Shown here in pieces: positions 28,493 through 36,921 of a stretch of DNA of 64,000 nt (positions within the stretch are counted from its first letter, which is position 1; every line of letters starts with the position of its first letter). Made by a program: the position numbers and the translations under genes. This DNA comes from Flavobacteriia bacterium (GTDB lineage Bacteria; Bacteroidota; Bacteroidia; Flavobacteriales_D; Crocinitomicaceae), in contig CANFUT010000001.1 in the NCBI GenBank assembly GCA_947450325.1, forward strand, positions 124,001 to 188,000, read 5' to 3'. The notes under the pieces were generated by a model. The model did not search any database, was not told the origin of the DNA, and saw nothing but the letters and a program-made list of their open reading frames with translations.

Positions 28493-29221
28493 ATGAAATT
28501 TTATTATTTAATCGGTATTCTATTGACTTTTCTTTCTTCCTGTGTTGGGAATGAAGTTAAATCCAATTTAAATGAAGAAAAATCGATTGAATTTCCGCTA
28601 GAAATCAGCGTTCAACTTTCAAAATTCCCTTTAAAAAGTAGTGATTTCAAGATTGATTCACTTTATTTTGTCAAAGATTCAACTTTTAAATTTTTAAAAG
28701 GAAATCTAGACATTGAGACAGTTAAATTACTTTCTAAAAAATTATCAACAGACGAAATTACAACAAGGGAAAAATACTATTTGAACGATTTTTTCCTCGT
28801 TCAAGAAGCGAAAGAAAAAGGAAAATTTGATCAGTTTAAGAAAAAACTAGACATTGGAATGACCGAAAATGCCGTTTGTAACGCTATCGGAAGAATTGAA
28901 TATGGCGATTCAGCAGCTTTGCTTTTGTGGGAAATCGTCTACAAATCAAACGATGCTTGTCCGTTCTACTTTGGTCATGATGTGATGGGAACTTTGGTTA
29001 AAAACGGTAAAATTATTTCAAGTATTACATTGGCTGCCAAAGAATCCGGTGCCGATGCTCCCATGTCATACGAAATGTATCAATTGTTTAAAATGGATGA
29101 ATTTGGACAAATCTTCATCAAAAATCATTCTCAAACGAGCGAAGAAAATACTGTCATTGAAAAATCAAGATTTGCTTCGAGATATAAAATCAATTCTTTC
29201 GGTTTTGAATGGCAAAAATAA
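28493..29221 (+). CDS. Lipoprotein of unknown function
   Basis: A 242-residue protein with an N-terminal lipobox LSSC (Cys17). The rest is hydrophilic with no family I recognise. A possible small domain around DIGMTENAVCNAIGRIEYGD (about 122-141) looks like the helix start of the SmpA/OmlA-type fold. It has only a short gap after the O-acylation pair and may be co-transcribed with it; a functional link is unproven. Confidence 0.7.
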   Translation: MKFYYLIGILLTFLSSCVGNEVKSNLNEEKSIEFPLEISVQLSKFPLKSSDFKIDSLYFVKDSTFKFLKGNLDIETVKLLSKKLSTDEITTREKYYLNDFFLVQEAKEKGKFDQFKKKLDIGMTENAVCNAIGRIEYGDSAALLLWEIVYKSNDACPFYFGHDVMGTLVKNGKIISSITLAAKESGADAPMSYEMYQLFKMDEFGQIFIKNHSQTSEENTVIEKSRFASRYKINSFGFEWQK

Positions 29222-29276
29222 TTGCAGATTGACGCAAACTATTTCCTGTTTAGAAGGATTTTAAATAAGCAAATTG

Positions 29277-29284
29277 TATCTTTG
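29277..29284 (+). promoter_or_regulatory. Candidate -7 box for the suf genes
   Basis: TATCTTTG, a full TAnnTTTG match, lies nine bases before the ATG at 29294, so the 5' leader would be only a few bases. No clear -33 TTG was found. Confidence 0.5.
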
Positions 29285-29293
29285 TATCCGATT

Positions 29294-30529
29294 ATGGATT
29301 CAACTATTAAAAGAAAGTTTAGCGTTAGAGAAATCAGAGAAGATTTCCCCGCTTTGCGTCAGACAATTTACGGTAAAAATTTAATCTATTTCGATAACGG
29401 AGCGACTTCTCAAAAGCCTCAGTATGTTTTAGATGCAATCAATCAATATTACAGTAAAGACAATGCAAATATCCACCGCGGAGTTCACCATTTAAGTCAA
29501 AAAGCAACTTCAGAATACGAAGCTTCACGCAAGTTTATTGCCGCATATCTAAACGCTAAATCTTCAGATGAAATCATTTTCACAAAAGGAACAACAGATG
29601 GAATCAATTTAGTTGCTTCCTCTTTTGGTCATCTTTTGAATGCTGGCGAGGAAATCTTGATTTCAGCTATGGAACATCATTCCAACATTGTACCATGGCA
29701 AATGCTTTGCGAGCGAAAGGGCTGTGTTTTGAAAGTGATTCCAATCAACAAAAAAGGTGAAATCATTCAAGATGAATATGAGAAATTGCTGTCATCCAAA
29801 ACCAAATTAGTTGCTGTGACGCACATTTCAAATTCTTTGGGAACAATCAATCCAATCAAAGAAATGATTCAAAAAGCACATGTAGTTGGAGCGAAAGTTT
29901 TGATTGACGGTGCGCAAAGTATTCAGCACGACAAAATTGATGTCAAAGATTTAGACTGCGACTTCTTCGTTTTTTCAGGTCACAAGGTTTTTGGACCTAC
30001 TGGAATTGGCGTTTTGTATGGAAAAGAAGCATTGTTGGATCGTATGCCGCCATATCAAGGTGGTGGTGACATGATATTGAAAGTTACATTTGATAAAACG
30101 ACTTACAACGAATTGCCCTATAAATTTGAAGCTGGAACACCGCATATTGCAGGTGGAATTTGTTTGGGAAAAGCGTTGGAATATTTGAATCAATTCGATA
30201 TTGAATCCATCAAAAAACACGAAACTGAATTGGCCGATTATGCCCAAGACTTATTGTTGACTTTTGAAGACATGAATATCATTGGTGAATCGAAAAAGAA
30301 AACGAGTGTTGTCTCTTTTATTGTTGATGGAATTCATCCTTTCGATATGGGCACATTGCTTGACAAACAAGGAATTGCAGTAAGAACAGGGCATCATTGT
30401 ACACAACCATTGATGGATTTTTACAAAATTCCCGGAACAGTTAGGGCCTCTTTTGCGTTTTACAATACGAAAGAAGAAATTGACACATTTATCGCTGCAG
30501 TAGAAAAAAGCATTGGAATGTTGAAATAG
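29294..30529 (+). CDS. sufS: Cysteine desulfurase SufS
   Basis: A 411-residue PLP enzyme of the group II cysteine desulfurases. The Schiff-base lysine is K231 in SGHKVFGPTGIG and the persulfide cysteine is C369 in GHHCTQP. It takes sulfur from cysteine and hands it to SufE for iron-sulfur cluster assembly. The ATG at 29294 is preferred: the upstream in-frame frame from 29222 runs through the promoter-like box and the conserved sequence begins only with FSVREIREDFPAL. The gene heads a sufS-sufE-sufT-like unit; sufBCD are not adjacent. Confidence 0.95.
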   Translation: MDSTIKRKFSVREIREDFPALRQTIYGKNLIYFDNGATSQKPQYVLDAINQYYSKDNANIHRGVHHLSQKATSEYEASRKFIAAYLNAKSSDEIIFTKGTTDGINLVASSFGHLLNAGEEILISAMEHHSNIVPWQMLCERKGCVLKVIPINKKGEIIQDEYEKLLSSKTKLVAVTHISNSLGTINPIKEMIQKAHVVGAKVLIDGAQSIQHDKIDVKDLDCDFFVFSGHKVFGPTGIGVLYGKEALLDRMPPYQGGGDMILKVTFDKTTYNELPYKFEAGTPHIAGGICLGKALEYLNQFDIESIKKHETELADYAQDLLLTFEDMNIIGESKKKTSVVSFIVDGIHPFDMGTLLDKQGIAVRTGHHCTQPLMDFYKIPGTVRASFAFYNTKEEIDTFIAAVEKSIGMLK

Positions 30530-30554
30530 AAATTTCAGCAAAAACACTTCAGTC

Positions 30555-30992
30555 ATGACATTAGAAGAAAAACAAAAAGAAATAGTTGAAGATTTTGCCA
30601 TCTACGATGATTGGATGGAAAAATATGAATACATCATTGAGCTTGGAAGAGACTTGCCCATCATAGAAGAGGAGAAAAAAACCAAAGATCGAATCATTGA
30701 AGGTTGTCAATCACAAGTTTGGTTAGATTCTAGTTTCGCTGATGGCAAAATGCATTTCAAAGCAGATTCTGATGCGATTATCACCAAAGGAATTATCGGA
30801 CTTTTGATTCGTGTTTTAGACGATGAAAAGCCAGAAGATATTGCCAAATGTGATTTACATTTCATCCAAGAAATTGGTTTACACGAACATCTTTCACCAA
30901 CACGTTCAAACGGATTAGCAAGCATGGTCAAAAAAATGAAAATGTCTGCTTTAAAAGCATTAACAACAAACGATTCAGAACAAAAAGCTTAA
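30555..30992 (+). CDS. sufE: SufE, sulfur acceptor protein
   Basis: A 145-residue SufE-family protein. The sulfur-accepting cysteine is C51 in EGCQSQVWLD. It receives persulfide sulfur from SufS, stimulates its activity and passes the sulfur on to the SufBCD scaffold. It follows sufS after 25 bases and precedes the MIP18-like gene by 3 bases, so all three are one operon. Confidence 0.95.
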   Translation: MTLEEKQKEIVEDFAIYDDWMEKYEYIIELGRDLPIIEEEKKTKDRIIEGCQSQVWLDSSFADGKMHFKADSDAIITKGIIGLLIRVLDDEKPEDIAKCDLHFIQEIGLHEHLSPTRSNGLASMVKKMKMSALKALTTNDSEQKA

Positions 30993-30995
30993 ACA

Positions 30996-31301
30996 ATGAT
31001 TGAACTAGAAAATAAAGTAGTTGAGGTTCTTAAAACCATTTACGATCCTGAAATTCCAGTCGATGTATTCGAATTGGGATTGATTTATGAAGTCAACATT
31101 GACGGTGACAAAAATGTTTCGATTGACATGACTTTGACATCTCCAAATTGCCCCGTTGCTGAGTCGATGCCGAAGGAAGTAGAAGATAAAGTTGGAGCAA
31201 TCGAAGGAGTGAATAGCGCAAAAGTAAACATCGTTTTTGATCCACCTTGGGACAAGGACATGATGAGCGAAGAAGCGAAATTAGAGCTGGGGTTTTTATA
31301 G
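30996..31301 (+). CDS. MIP18/DUF59 family protein (SufT-like)
   Basis: A 101-residue DUF59 (MIP18) domain protein with the family pattern TIYDPEIPVDVFELGLIYEV and the TLTSPNCPVAESMP loop containing the conserved cysteine. Members act in iron-sulfur cluster maturation or carriage (SufT, PaaD, the CIA2 family). Its position directly after sufE supports a SufT-like maturation role. The symbol sufT is sometimes used, but SufT proteins can have extra domains, so I leave it blank. Confidence 0.88.
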   Translation: MIELENKVVEVLKTIYDPEIPVDVFELGLIYEVNIDGDKNVSIDMTLTSPNCPVAESMPKEVEDKVGAIEGVNSAKVNIVFDPPWDKDMMSEEAKLELGFL

Positions 31302-31306
31302 AGGCG

Positions 31307-31399
31307 GAAAATTGCAGATTGAAAAATTAACAGATTTGCAAATTGGAAAATTGGCAGATTAAAAGATTGCGTATTGCAGATTGAAAGATTCACGGATTT
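31307..31399. repeat. Degenerate AAAATTG-CAGATT repeats between suf genes and fabF
   Basis: About five imperfect units combining ATTG and CAGATT fill the gap before fabF. Two contain the identical 12-mer ATTGCAGATTGA (31311-31322 and 31373-31384). A third identical copy lies at 29221-29232, on the other side of the suf genes. There is no obvious coding, pairing or promoter role. Confidence 0.6.
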
Positions 31400-31414
31400 T
31401 ATAGATATTTTAAG

Positions 31415-32659
31415 ATGAGAAGAGTAGTAATAACCGGGCTTGGGGCTTTGACTCCGGTTGGGAACGATGTTGAAACTTTTTGGAAAAACATTCAAGCTGG
31501 TGTCAGTGGCGCTGGGAAAATAACGAAATTCGATACTTCAAAATTCAAAACAACCTTTGCTTGCGAATTGAAAGATTTTGATGCAAAAGGACACTTTGAT
31601 GTGAAAGAAATCAGAAAATATGATTTGTTTTCTCAATATGCTTTGGTTTCTGTGCAACAAGCAGTTGAAGATGGAAAAATTGATTTTGAATCGTTAAATA
31701 GAGATCGAATTGGCGTTATTTGGGGTTCTGGGAATGGAGGAATTCAAACTTTTCAAGACCAAATGATTGAATTTTGTGAGGGAGATGGAACTCCACGTTT
31801 TACTCCTTTTTTCATTCCACGAATTTTGGTTGATATCGCTTCTGGAATCATTTCTATCAAATACGGTTTACGTGGAGTAAATTTTTGCCCAGTTTCTGCT
31901 TGTGCAACTTCAAATACAGCATTGATTGAAGCGTTTAATTACATTCGCTGGAACAAAGCTGACATGATTATTTCAGGTGGTTCTGAAGCGGCAATTACGC
32001 AATCAGCAATTGGAGGTTTTTCTTCTGCGAAAGCACTTTCAACTTTAAATGAAACGCCAGAATTAGCTTCTCGCCCGTTTGATGTCGATCGCGATGGATT
32101 TGTGATGGGTGAAGGTGCTGGTGCATTGATTTTAGAAGAATATGAACACGCCAAAAAACGTGGTGCGAAAATTTATGCCGAAGTTGTAGGTGGTGGAATG
32201 GCTGCCGATGCTTATCATTTAACTGGTACACATCCTGAAGGAGATGGAGCAGTTTTAGGAATGAACTTGGCCATGGAAGAAGCAGGAATTATTGCTGAAC
32301 AAATCGATTACATCAATATGCACGCAACTTCTACCGCTCAAGGAGACACGAGTGAATTGATAGCAGCAAAAAGAGTATTTGGTGAAAGAAAATCATTAAG
32401 TATTTCTGGAACTAAATCCATGACAGGACATTTATTGGGTGCTGCAGGAGCCATTGAAGCCATAATTTGCGTGAAAGCTTTGCAAGACAATATGGTTCCT
32501 CCTACAATCAATACCCAAGAAATTGAACCAGAATTTGCGAATTTATTCGATTTTCCGCTAGAAAAAGCACAAGCTAAAGAAATTCAATATGCGATGAGTA
32601 ATACATTTGGTTTCGGTGGACACATTGCTTCTGTCGTTCTAAAAAAATGGGCTGAATAA
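31415..32659 (+). CDS. fabF: 3-oxoacyl-[acyl-carrier-protein] synthase II
   Basis: A 414-residue condensing enzyme with the Cys-His-His triad: C163 in SACATSNTALIE, the histidine in MHATSTAQGD and the histidine in SMTGHLLGAAG. It extends acyl-ACP chains with malonyl-ACP. The length and the MRRVVITGLGALTPVGND start are typical of FabF. It is not next to acpP or other fab genes. Upstream is the degenerate repeat region; the stop codon is 7 bases from the convergent DUF2279 gene, with no terminator visible between them. Confidence 0.95.
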   Translation: MRRVVITGLGALTPVGNDVETFWKNIQAGVSGAGKITKFDTSKFKTTFACELKDFDAKGHFDVKEIRKYDLFSQYALVSVQQAVEDGKIDFESLNRDRIGVIWGSGNGGIQTFQDQMIEFCEGDGTPRFTPFFIPRILVDIASGIISIKYGLRGVNFCPVSACATSNTALIEAFNYIRWNKADMIISGGSEAAITQSAIGGFSSAKALSTLNETPELASRPFDVDRDGFVMGEGAGALILEEYEHAKKRGAKIYAEVVGGGMAADAYHLTGTHPEGDGAVLGMNLAMEEAGIIAEQIDYINMHATSTAQGDTSELIAAKRVFGERKSLSISGTKSMTGHLLGAAGAIEAIICVKALQDNMVPPTINTQEIEPEFANLFDFPLEKAQAKEIQYAMSNTFGFGGHIASVVLKKWAE

Positions 32660-32666
32660 TCAGGCT

Positions 32667-33572
32667 TTAGAAATAAAGTAATCTTCCAGAAATATCATTT
32701 CCTCGGAAAACCAATGCTGGAAAGGGAATTTTAATCACATTAAATGGACTAAGTACTTTCTTTAACCATGGTTTTTTAATGGGCAATTTTGTCACATCTA
32801 AATCTAGGGAAAGTACAAATTCTCGTTTGGCTGTAAAACTCTTCATGCCATCAGCAGTTTGAAAAAAATCGTTGCTTCCAGCGAGTTTTGCATCGACGCT
32901 ATAGCCCGCAGCAATGGCTATCCAAGCAGGAATTTTACTTTTCGGAAAAATAGATCCTGGAGAAAATGTCAACCAATAGGTTTGTCCATTGTAATCTTTC
33001 AATAATCTTTCTGGAAAAGTAGCGCCTAAAATCGAAGGTCGATATTGCGCGAAATCACTTGGGCTGTAGGAAAATTTAAACTTCAAATATTGTTCTTGCC
33101 AAATCAATTCCTGAGACAAAAAAAGTCCACTTCCAATGGTGTTTGCACCTACATCTGACCAAGAAAATCCCCATCCAGCGCTTTGAGCATCCAAAAACTC
33201 AAAAGACATTTGGTAACCCCATCCAACACCCGCTCCGATCAAAGCACTTTTTTTTCTGTCGAGTCCTGACCAACGATAAAGTTTTGAAACCTTGTCGCTC
33301 AGGTGATAAGCTGTAAAAACATGCCCCATTTTGTCCATTTGCATCCATTCACGAGAATCATCAAAAGTGTGAAATGAAGATTTCGGAACATCTTTGTACC
33401 AAACTGTCGACAAGCCAATTATACTTCCCGACCAAATAACGCCAGTACCAATTGAAGAACCAATTAATCTTTTATTATTCAGAGAATCTGAAGGAGAAAG
33501 CAATGTAGATTGAGACCATGCATTGAGACCTATCAAAAGCGCCAAAAAGATTTTACAAAAATTGGATAACAT
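32667..33572 (-). CDS. DUF2279 family envelope protein
   Basis: A 301-residue protein with a signal peptide (about 1-20) and the DUF2279/YfiM pattern: MDKMGHVFTAYHLSDKVSKL, then GAGVGWGYQMSFEFLDAQSA, then FSWSDVGANTIGS (about 80-160). The C-terminal half has alternating aromatic strands and ends in Phe, as outer-membrane proteins often do. The function is unknown. It is a single gene; a -7-like box (TACCTTCG) ends four bases before its start codon. Confidence 0.8.
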   Translation of the reverse strand: MLSNFCKIFLALLIGLNAWSQSTLLSPSDSLNNKRLIGSSIGTGVIWSGSIIGLSTVWYKDVPKSSFHTFDDSREWMQMDKMGHVFTAYHLSDKVSKLYRWSGLDRKKSALIGAGVGWGYQMSFEFLDAQSAGWGFSWSDVGANTIGSGLFLSQELIWQEQYLKFKFSYSPSDFAQYRPSILGATFPERLLKDYNGQTYWLTFSPGSIFPKSKIPAWIAIAAGYSVDAKLAGSNDFFQTADGMKSFTAKREFVLSLDLDVTKLPIKKPWLKKVLSPFNVIKIPFPALVFRGNDISGRLLYF

Positions 33573-33576
33573 GGAG

Positions 33577-33584
33577 CGAAGGTA
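33577..33584 (-). promoter_or_regulatory. Near-consensus -7 box four bases before the DUF2279 gene
   Basis: The minus strand reads TACCTTCG (one mismatch to TAnnTTTG), then four bases, then the ATG at 33572. The spacing is the same as at purK, rbfA and the 61838 gene. Confidence 0.35.
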
Positions 33585-33625
33585 AAAAAATATAGGAGGA
33601 AATTTTTTTTATTAAGAAAAAAGAA

Positions 33626-33633
33626 TAATTTTG
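33626..33633 (+). promoter_or_regulatory. Candidate -7 box for the HTH-Fic gene
   Basis: TAATTTTG is a full TAnnTTTG match. It overlaps the TTG at 33631, ruling out that codon as the start, and lies 33 bases before the ATG at 33667. No -33 TTG was found at the expected distance. Confidence 0.45.
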
Positions 33634-33642
33634 TGGATTAAA

Positions 33643-33667
33643 TTTGTCAACAATATTTTTGTCAACA
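33643..33667 (+). promoter_or_regulatory. Tandem direct repeats, candidate operator of the HTH-Fic gene
   Basis: Two identical copies of TTTGTCAACA at 33643-33652 and 33658-33667 are spaced 15 bases apart. They lie just after the -7 box and reach the A of the ATG start. A protein bound here would block transcription start or translation. The HTH domain encoded directly downstream is the obvious candidate binder. Confidence 0.45.
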
Positions 33668-34734
33668 TGGAATTGTCTGTTTATTTAAAAGAAGGAAGAA
33701 TTAGTAAGGAATGGAGTTTACGTAAATTAAGTACAGAAACTTCCATTGACTCTTCTTTGCTCAATAAATTTGAAAAGGGCGATAGAATTCCTACGAAGCC
33801 ACAAATAAATCGATTACTCGAAGTTTTAGAATTGGATAAAAAACAAACCCTTACGCTTTGGTTGGGAGAAAAAATTTATCGCATAATTGAGCATGAGGAA
33901 TTTTATGCAGAATCTATGAAGGTTGCAGACAACAAAATTTCTTACGGTTTATCGAAAGCAGAAAAACTTCAGAATGAATTGCCTGAAAACATTCAAACAT
34001 TGCTTTTAGCGTGTGACTTATTGAAAGAAGAATGGATCAAATTGAAACCACTCAAAGGAATACAACTTCAAAAAATGAACGAGTATTTTCGTTTAAATTA
34101 TACGTATGAAAGTAACCGAATAGAAGGTAACACATTGACTTTGCAAGAAACACATTTGGTCATCAATGAAGGATTAACGATTGGAGGGAAATCGATGCGA
34201 GAGCACTTGGAGGTTGTAAATCACTCAGAGGCAATTGAATATATTTCTGAAATTGTTCAAAATAAAGTTGATTTTAACGAGCGTATTTTAAAACAAATTC
34301 ACTACCTAATTTTAAAAGGAATTGACAGAGAAAATGCAGGAGTATATAGGTCAATTAGCGTAAGAATTTCGGGAAGTTCACATTTGCCTCCAGAGCCATT
34401 TCTTCTAAACCGGATGATGGAAGAAGTATTTGAATACTATCAAAAAAATAAAAACTTACTTCATCCTATCATTTTAGCAGCTGAAATGCACGAACAAATT
34501 GTACGAATTCATCCCTTTATTGATGGCAATGGTCGAACAACCAGACTTATTATGAACTTGATTTTGATACAACATGGTTTTCCAATTGCAAATATCAAAG
34601 GAGATTTAAATTCACGTTTGGCATACTATCAAGCACTTGAAAACGCACCTAAAGAAGATAAAGCATCATTTTACGAATTGGTTGCCCAAACCGTTCGAGT
34701 TGCGCTCAACGAACACATTGAGCTAAGTAGATAA
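33667..34734 (+). CDS. Fic-family protein with N-terminal XRE-type HTH domain
   Basis: A 355-residue fusion. Residues about 1-60 form an XRE/Cro-like helix-turn-helix (EWSLRKLSTETSIDSSLLNK). Residues about 135-350 form a Fic domain with a complete active site HPFIDGNGRTTR (H282 onward), so AMP transfer or a related nucleotidylylation is possible. The motif SNRIEG (149-154) before the Fic core fits the class II inhibitory (S/T)xxxE(G/N) helix that keeps the enzyme off. I choose the ATG at 33667. Fic genes are often acquired horizontally and act as toxins or regulators; no antitoxin gene is next to it, consistent with built-in inhibition. Confidence 0.9.
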   Translation: MELSVYLKEGRISKEWSLRKLSTETSIDSSLLNKFEKGDRIPTKPQINRLLEVLELDKKQTLTLWLGEKIYRIIEHEEFYAESMKVADNKISYGLSKAEKLQNELPENIQTLLLACDLLKEEWIKLKPLKGIQLQKMNEYFRLNYTYESNRIEGNTLTLQETHLVINEGLTIGGKSMREHLEVVNHSEAIEYISEIVQNKVDFNERILKQIHYLILKGIDRENAGVYRSISVRISGSSHLPPEPFLLNRMMEEVFEYYQKNKNLLHPIILAAEMHEQIVRIHPFIDGNGRTTRLIMNLILIQHGFPIANIKGDLNSRLAYYQALENAPKEDKASFYELVAQTVRVALNEHIELSR

Positions 34735-34739
34735 AACAA

Positions 34740-34769
34740 AAAGAGGAATTACTTTCGCAATTCCTCTTT
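34740..34769. terminator. Bidirectional terminator between fic and rfbB
   Basis: A perfect 11-bp inverted repeat (AAAGAGGAATT at 34740-34750, AATTCCTCTTT at 34759-34769) lies between two convergent genes. Leftward transcripts from rfbB meet a good T-run after the stem; the T-run for the rightward fic transcript is weaker. Confidence 0.8.
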
Positions 34770-34773
34770 CAAT

Positions 34774-35811
34774 TTATGAATACATTTTCTTGTAATATTC
34801 TTGATATGCACCGCTAGTAACTTCATCTACCCAGTCTTGGTTATTCAAATACCAATCTACGGTTTTTTCTAGTCCTTCTTCAAATTTGATTGAAGGTTTC
34901 CAGCCTAGTTCTGCAGAAATCTTAGAAGCATCAATCGCATATCTTTGATCGTGTCCTGCTCGGTCTTTTACATAAGTAATCAACGAAGCACTTGTACCTG
35001 GTTCACGATTTAATTTTTTATCTAACAAATCGCATAAAAAATTCACCAAATCGATATTTCTCCATTCATTCAGTCCTCCAACGTTGTAAGATTCACCAAT
35101 TTTCCCTTTGTGAAAAATTGCATCAATTGCAGAGGCGTGATCTTCGACCCACAACCAATCACGAATATTGTCGCCTTTTCCATAAACTGGAAGTGGTTTC
35201 ATATTCACAATATTTCCAATCATCAATGGAATCAATTTCTCTGGAAAATGATGACTTCCATAGTTATTAGAACAATTTGACATTTTAATTGGGAATCCAT
35301 ACGTGTGGTAAAAAGCACTTACAAAATGATCTGAAGATGCTTTTGATGCAGAATACGGACTGCGTGGATCATAAGGGGTAGTTTCCATAAATAGTCCTTC
35401 CTCACCTAAACTTCCATAAACCTCATCAGTAGAAACGTGGTGAAAAACATGTTCATCATCAGTCCAAAAAGACTTTGCAACAGACAATAAATTCAATGTT
35501 CCAACCACATTTGTCATCGCAAACTCTAAAGGTCCTTCGATTGAACGATCAACATGAGATTCAGCAGCCAAATGGATTACGTGGGTGATATTGTGAATTT
35601 TAAATGCATTTGTTACATCGTCAAGAGAACAAATATCTCCTTTAAAAAAAGTATATTTAGGATTGTCTTCAACATCCTTCAAATTTGACAAATTACCAGC
35701 GTAAGTCAATTTATCAAAATTGATAATATTGCAATTTGGATAAAATTTCAAAAATCTTCGCACTACATGCGAACCAATAAAACCAGCACCTCCCGTGATT
35801 AAAATATTCAT
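34774..35811 (-). CDS. rfbB: dTDP-glucose 4,6-dehydratase
   Basis: A 345-residue extended short-chain dehydrogenase. It has the NAD-binding GGAGFIGSHVVRRF at the N-terminus, the catalytic STDEVYGSL segment and the YSASK motif. The AAESHVDRSIEGP block is typical of RfbB/RmlB. It makes dTDP-4-keto-6-deoxyglucose, the branch point to rhamnose and other deoxysugars for surface glycans. The other rml genes are not adjacent. A strong terminator follows and a -7 box lies 20 bases before the start. Confidence 0.93.
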   Translation of the reverse strand: MNILITGGAGFIGSHVVRRFLKFYPNCNIINFDKLTYAGNLSNLKDVEDNPKYTFFKGDICSLDDVTNAFKIHNITHVIHLAAESHVDRSIEGPLEFAMTNVVGTLNLLSVAKSFWTDDEHVFHHVSTDEVYGSLGEEGLFMETTPYDPRSPYSASKASSDHFVSAFYHTYGFPIKMSNCSNNYGSHHFPEKLIPLMIGNIVNMKPLPVYGKGDNIRDWLWVEDHASAIDAIFHKGKIGESYNVGGLNEWRNIDLVNFLCDLLDKKLNREPGTSASLITYVKDRAGHDQRYAIDASKISAELGWKPSIKFEEGLEKTVDWYLNNQDWVDEVTSGAYQEYYKKMYS

Positions 35812-35831
35812 TTTTACTTTAATTTATGCCT

Positions 35832-35839
35832 CAAAAATA
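35832..35839 (-). promoter_or_regulatory. Candidate -7 box for rfbB
   Basis: The minus strand reads TATTTTTG, a full TAnnTTTG match, 20 bases before the start at 35811. The -33 element is not clear. Confidence 0.45.
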
Positions 35840-35906
35840 AGTAAAAAAACTGACTATAATATGAAACAAATTTTGATAATCAAAAGTTAATCAAGCAATA
35901 ATGAAA

Positions 35907-36872
35907 CTATTTCAATTCCACATCCAAAATCTCTTTCCAAAAATTTTGAATAGTATTTCCTTCGCAAGCAATCATTTGAGGAACCAGACTCGCAGGTGAA
36001 AATCCAGGTGTTGTGTTCACTTCAATTACATGAGGAACGTCATTAACCAACATAAAATCGATTCGAGCAATGGATCGCAAACGCAACAATTGGTAGATTT
36101 TTTTGGAAATTTCCTGCACATTTTTCGAGATTATATCAGAAACTCGTGCAGGCGTAATTTCTTGCGAAGCACCTAGATATTTAGCTTCATAGTCAAAGAA
36201 ATCATTTTCAGTAGCGATTTCTGTCAACGGAAGTGCATGGATTCCGTTTTTTGTACGATAAACACCACAAGTGACTTCCGTTCCGTTTAAAAACGATTCA
36301 ATCACGACGGTTTCACCTTCAGCAAAAGCCTTTTCCAAAGCAGGTTGCAATTCTTCCGCTGTTTTCACTTTAGAAATTCCATAACTAGAACCAGAATCAG
36401 AAGGTTTCACAAAACAAGGCAAGCCTAAAGTTTCCAAAATATATTGATTTTCAAACGCATCGATTGAAATCAATAAAAGTGATTTAGCAACTGGAATATC
36501 AAATCCTCTTAAGAATTGATTGCAGTACCATTTGTCAAATGAAAGCTCTGATGCCAATGCACCAGAATTGACAAATGGAACATCTTTCATTTCAAGAAAT
36601 GCTTGCAACTTTCCGTTTTCACCCGGATTTCCATGAATATAAATTATTGCTGCATCAATCGCAATTTCTTGATTTTGAAACTCAAAATTCAAATTCCAAG
36701 GATTAAAAACCAATCTTTCATTTTGATAAATTGCGGTCCAATTTTCTTTCGTTATTTCCACCAAAAAAGGATAGTATCCCTCTGGAAAATTGGCTAAAAT
36801 AGTATTAGCACTTTTGAGAGAAATTTCAAATTCGGAGGAAAATCCTCCACAAAAAATGGCAATTCGTTTCAT
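35907..36872 (-). CDS. ddl: D-alanine--D-alanine ligase
   Basis: A 321-residue ATP-grasp ligase. It has HGNPGENGKLQAFLE (the family HGxxGEDG-type loop, here with Asn replacing Asp), the ATP-grasp block CFVKPSDSGSSYGISKV and the C-terminal ARIDFMLVNDVPHVIEVNTTPGFS (about 275-300). It joins two D-alanines for peptidoglycan precursor synthesis. It is divergent from the PASTA-protein gene across a 212-base gap; this association of ddl with a PASTA protein gene is one I recall from other Bacteroidota. Confidence 0.93.
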   Translation of the reverse strand: MKRIAIFCGGFSSEFEISLKSANTILANFPEGYYPFLVEITKENWTAIYQNERLVFNPWNLNFEFQNQEIAIDAAIIYIHGNPGENGKLQAFLEMKDVPFVNSGALASELSFDKWYCNQFLRGFDIPVAKSLLLISIDAFENQYILETLGLPCFVKPSDSGSSYGISKVKTAEELQPALEKAFAEGETVVIESFLNGTEVTCGVYRTKNGIHALPLTEIATENDFFDYEAKYLGASQEITPARVSDIISKNVQEISKKIYQLLRLRSIARIDFMLVNDVPHVIEVNTTPGFSPASLVPQMIACEGNTIQNFWKEILDVELK

Positions 36873-36899
36873 ACTTTCAATTTGAGATGCAACTAAAGA

Positions 36900-36921
36900 A
36901 TATATGTTTAACTACATATAT
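36900..36921. promoter_or_regulatory. Inverted repeat upstream of ddl
   Basis: A perfect 8-bp inverted repeat (ATATATGT / ACATATAT) with a 6-base centre lies 28 bases before the ddl start, in the ddl/PASTA divergent region. It could be an operator or a chance product of AT-rich DNA. Confidence 0.25.
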
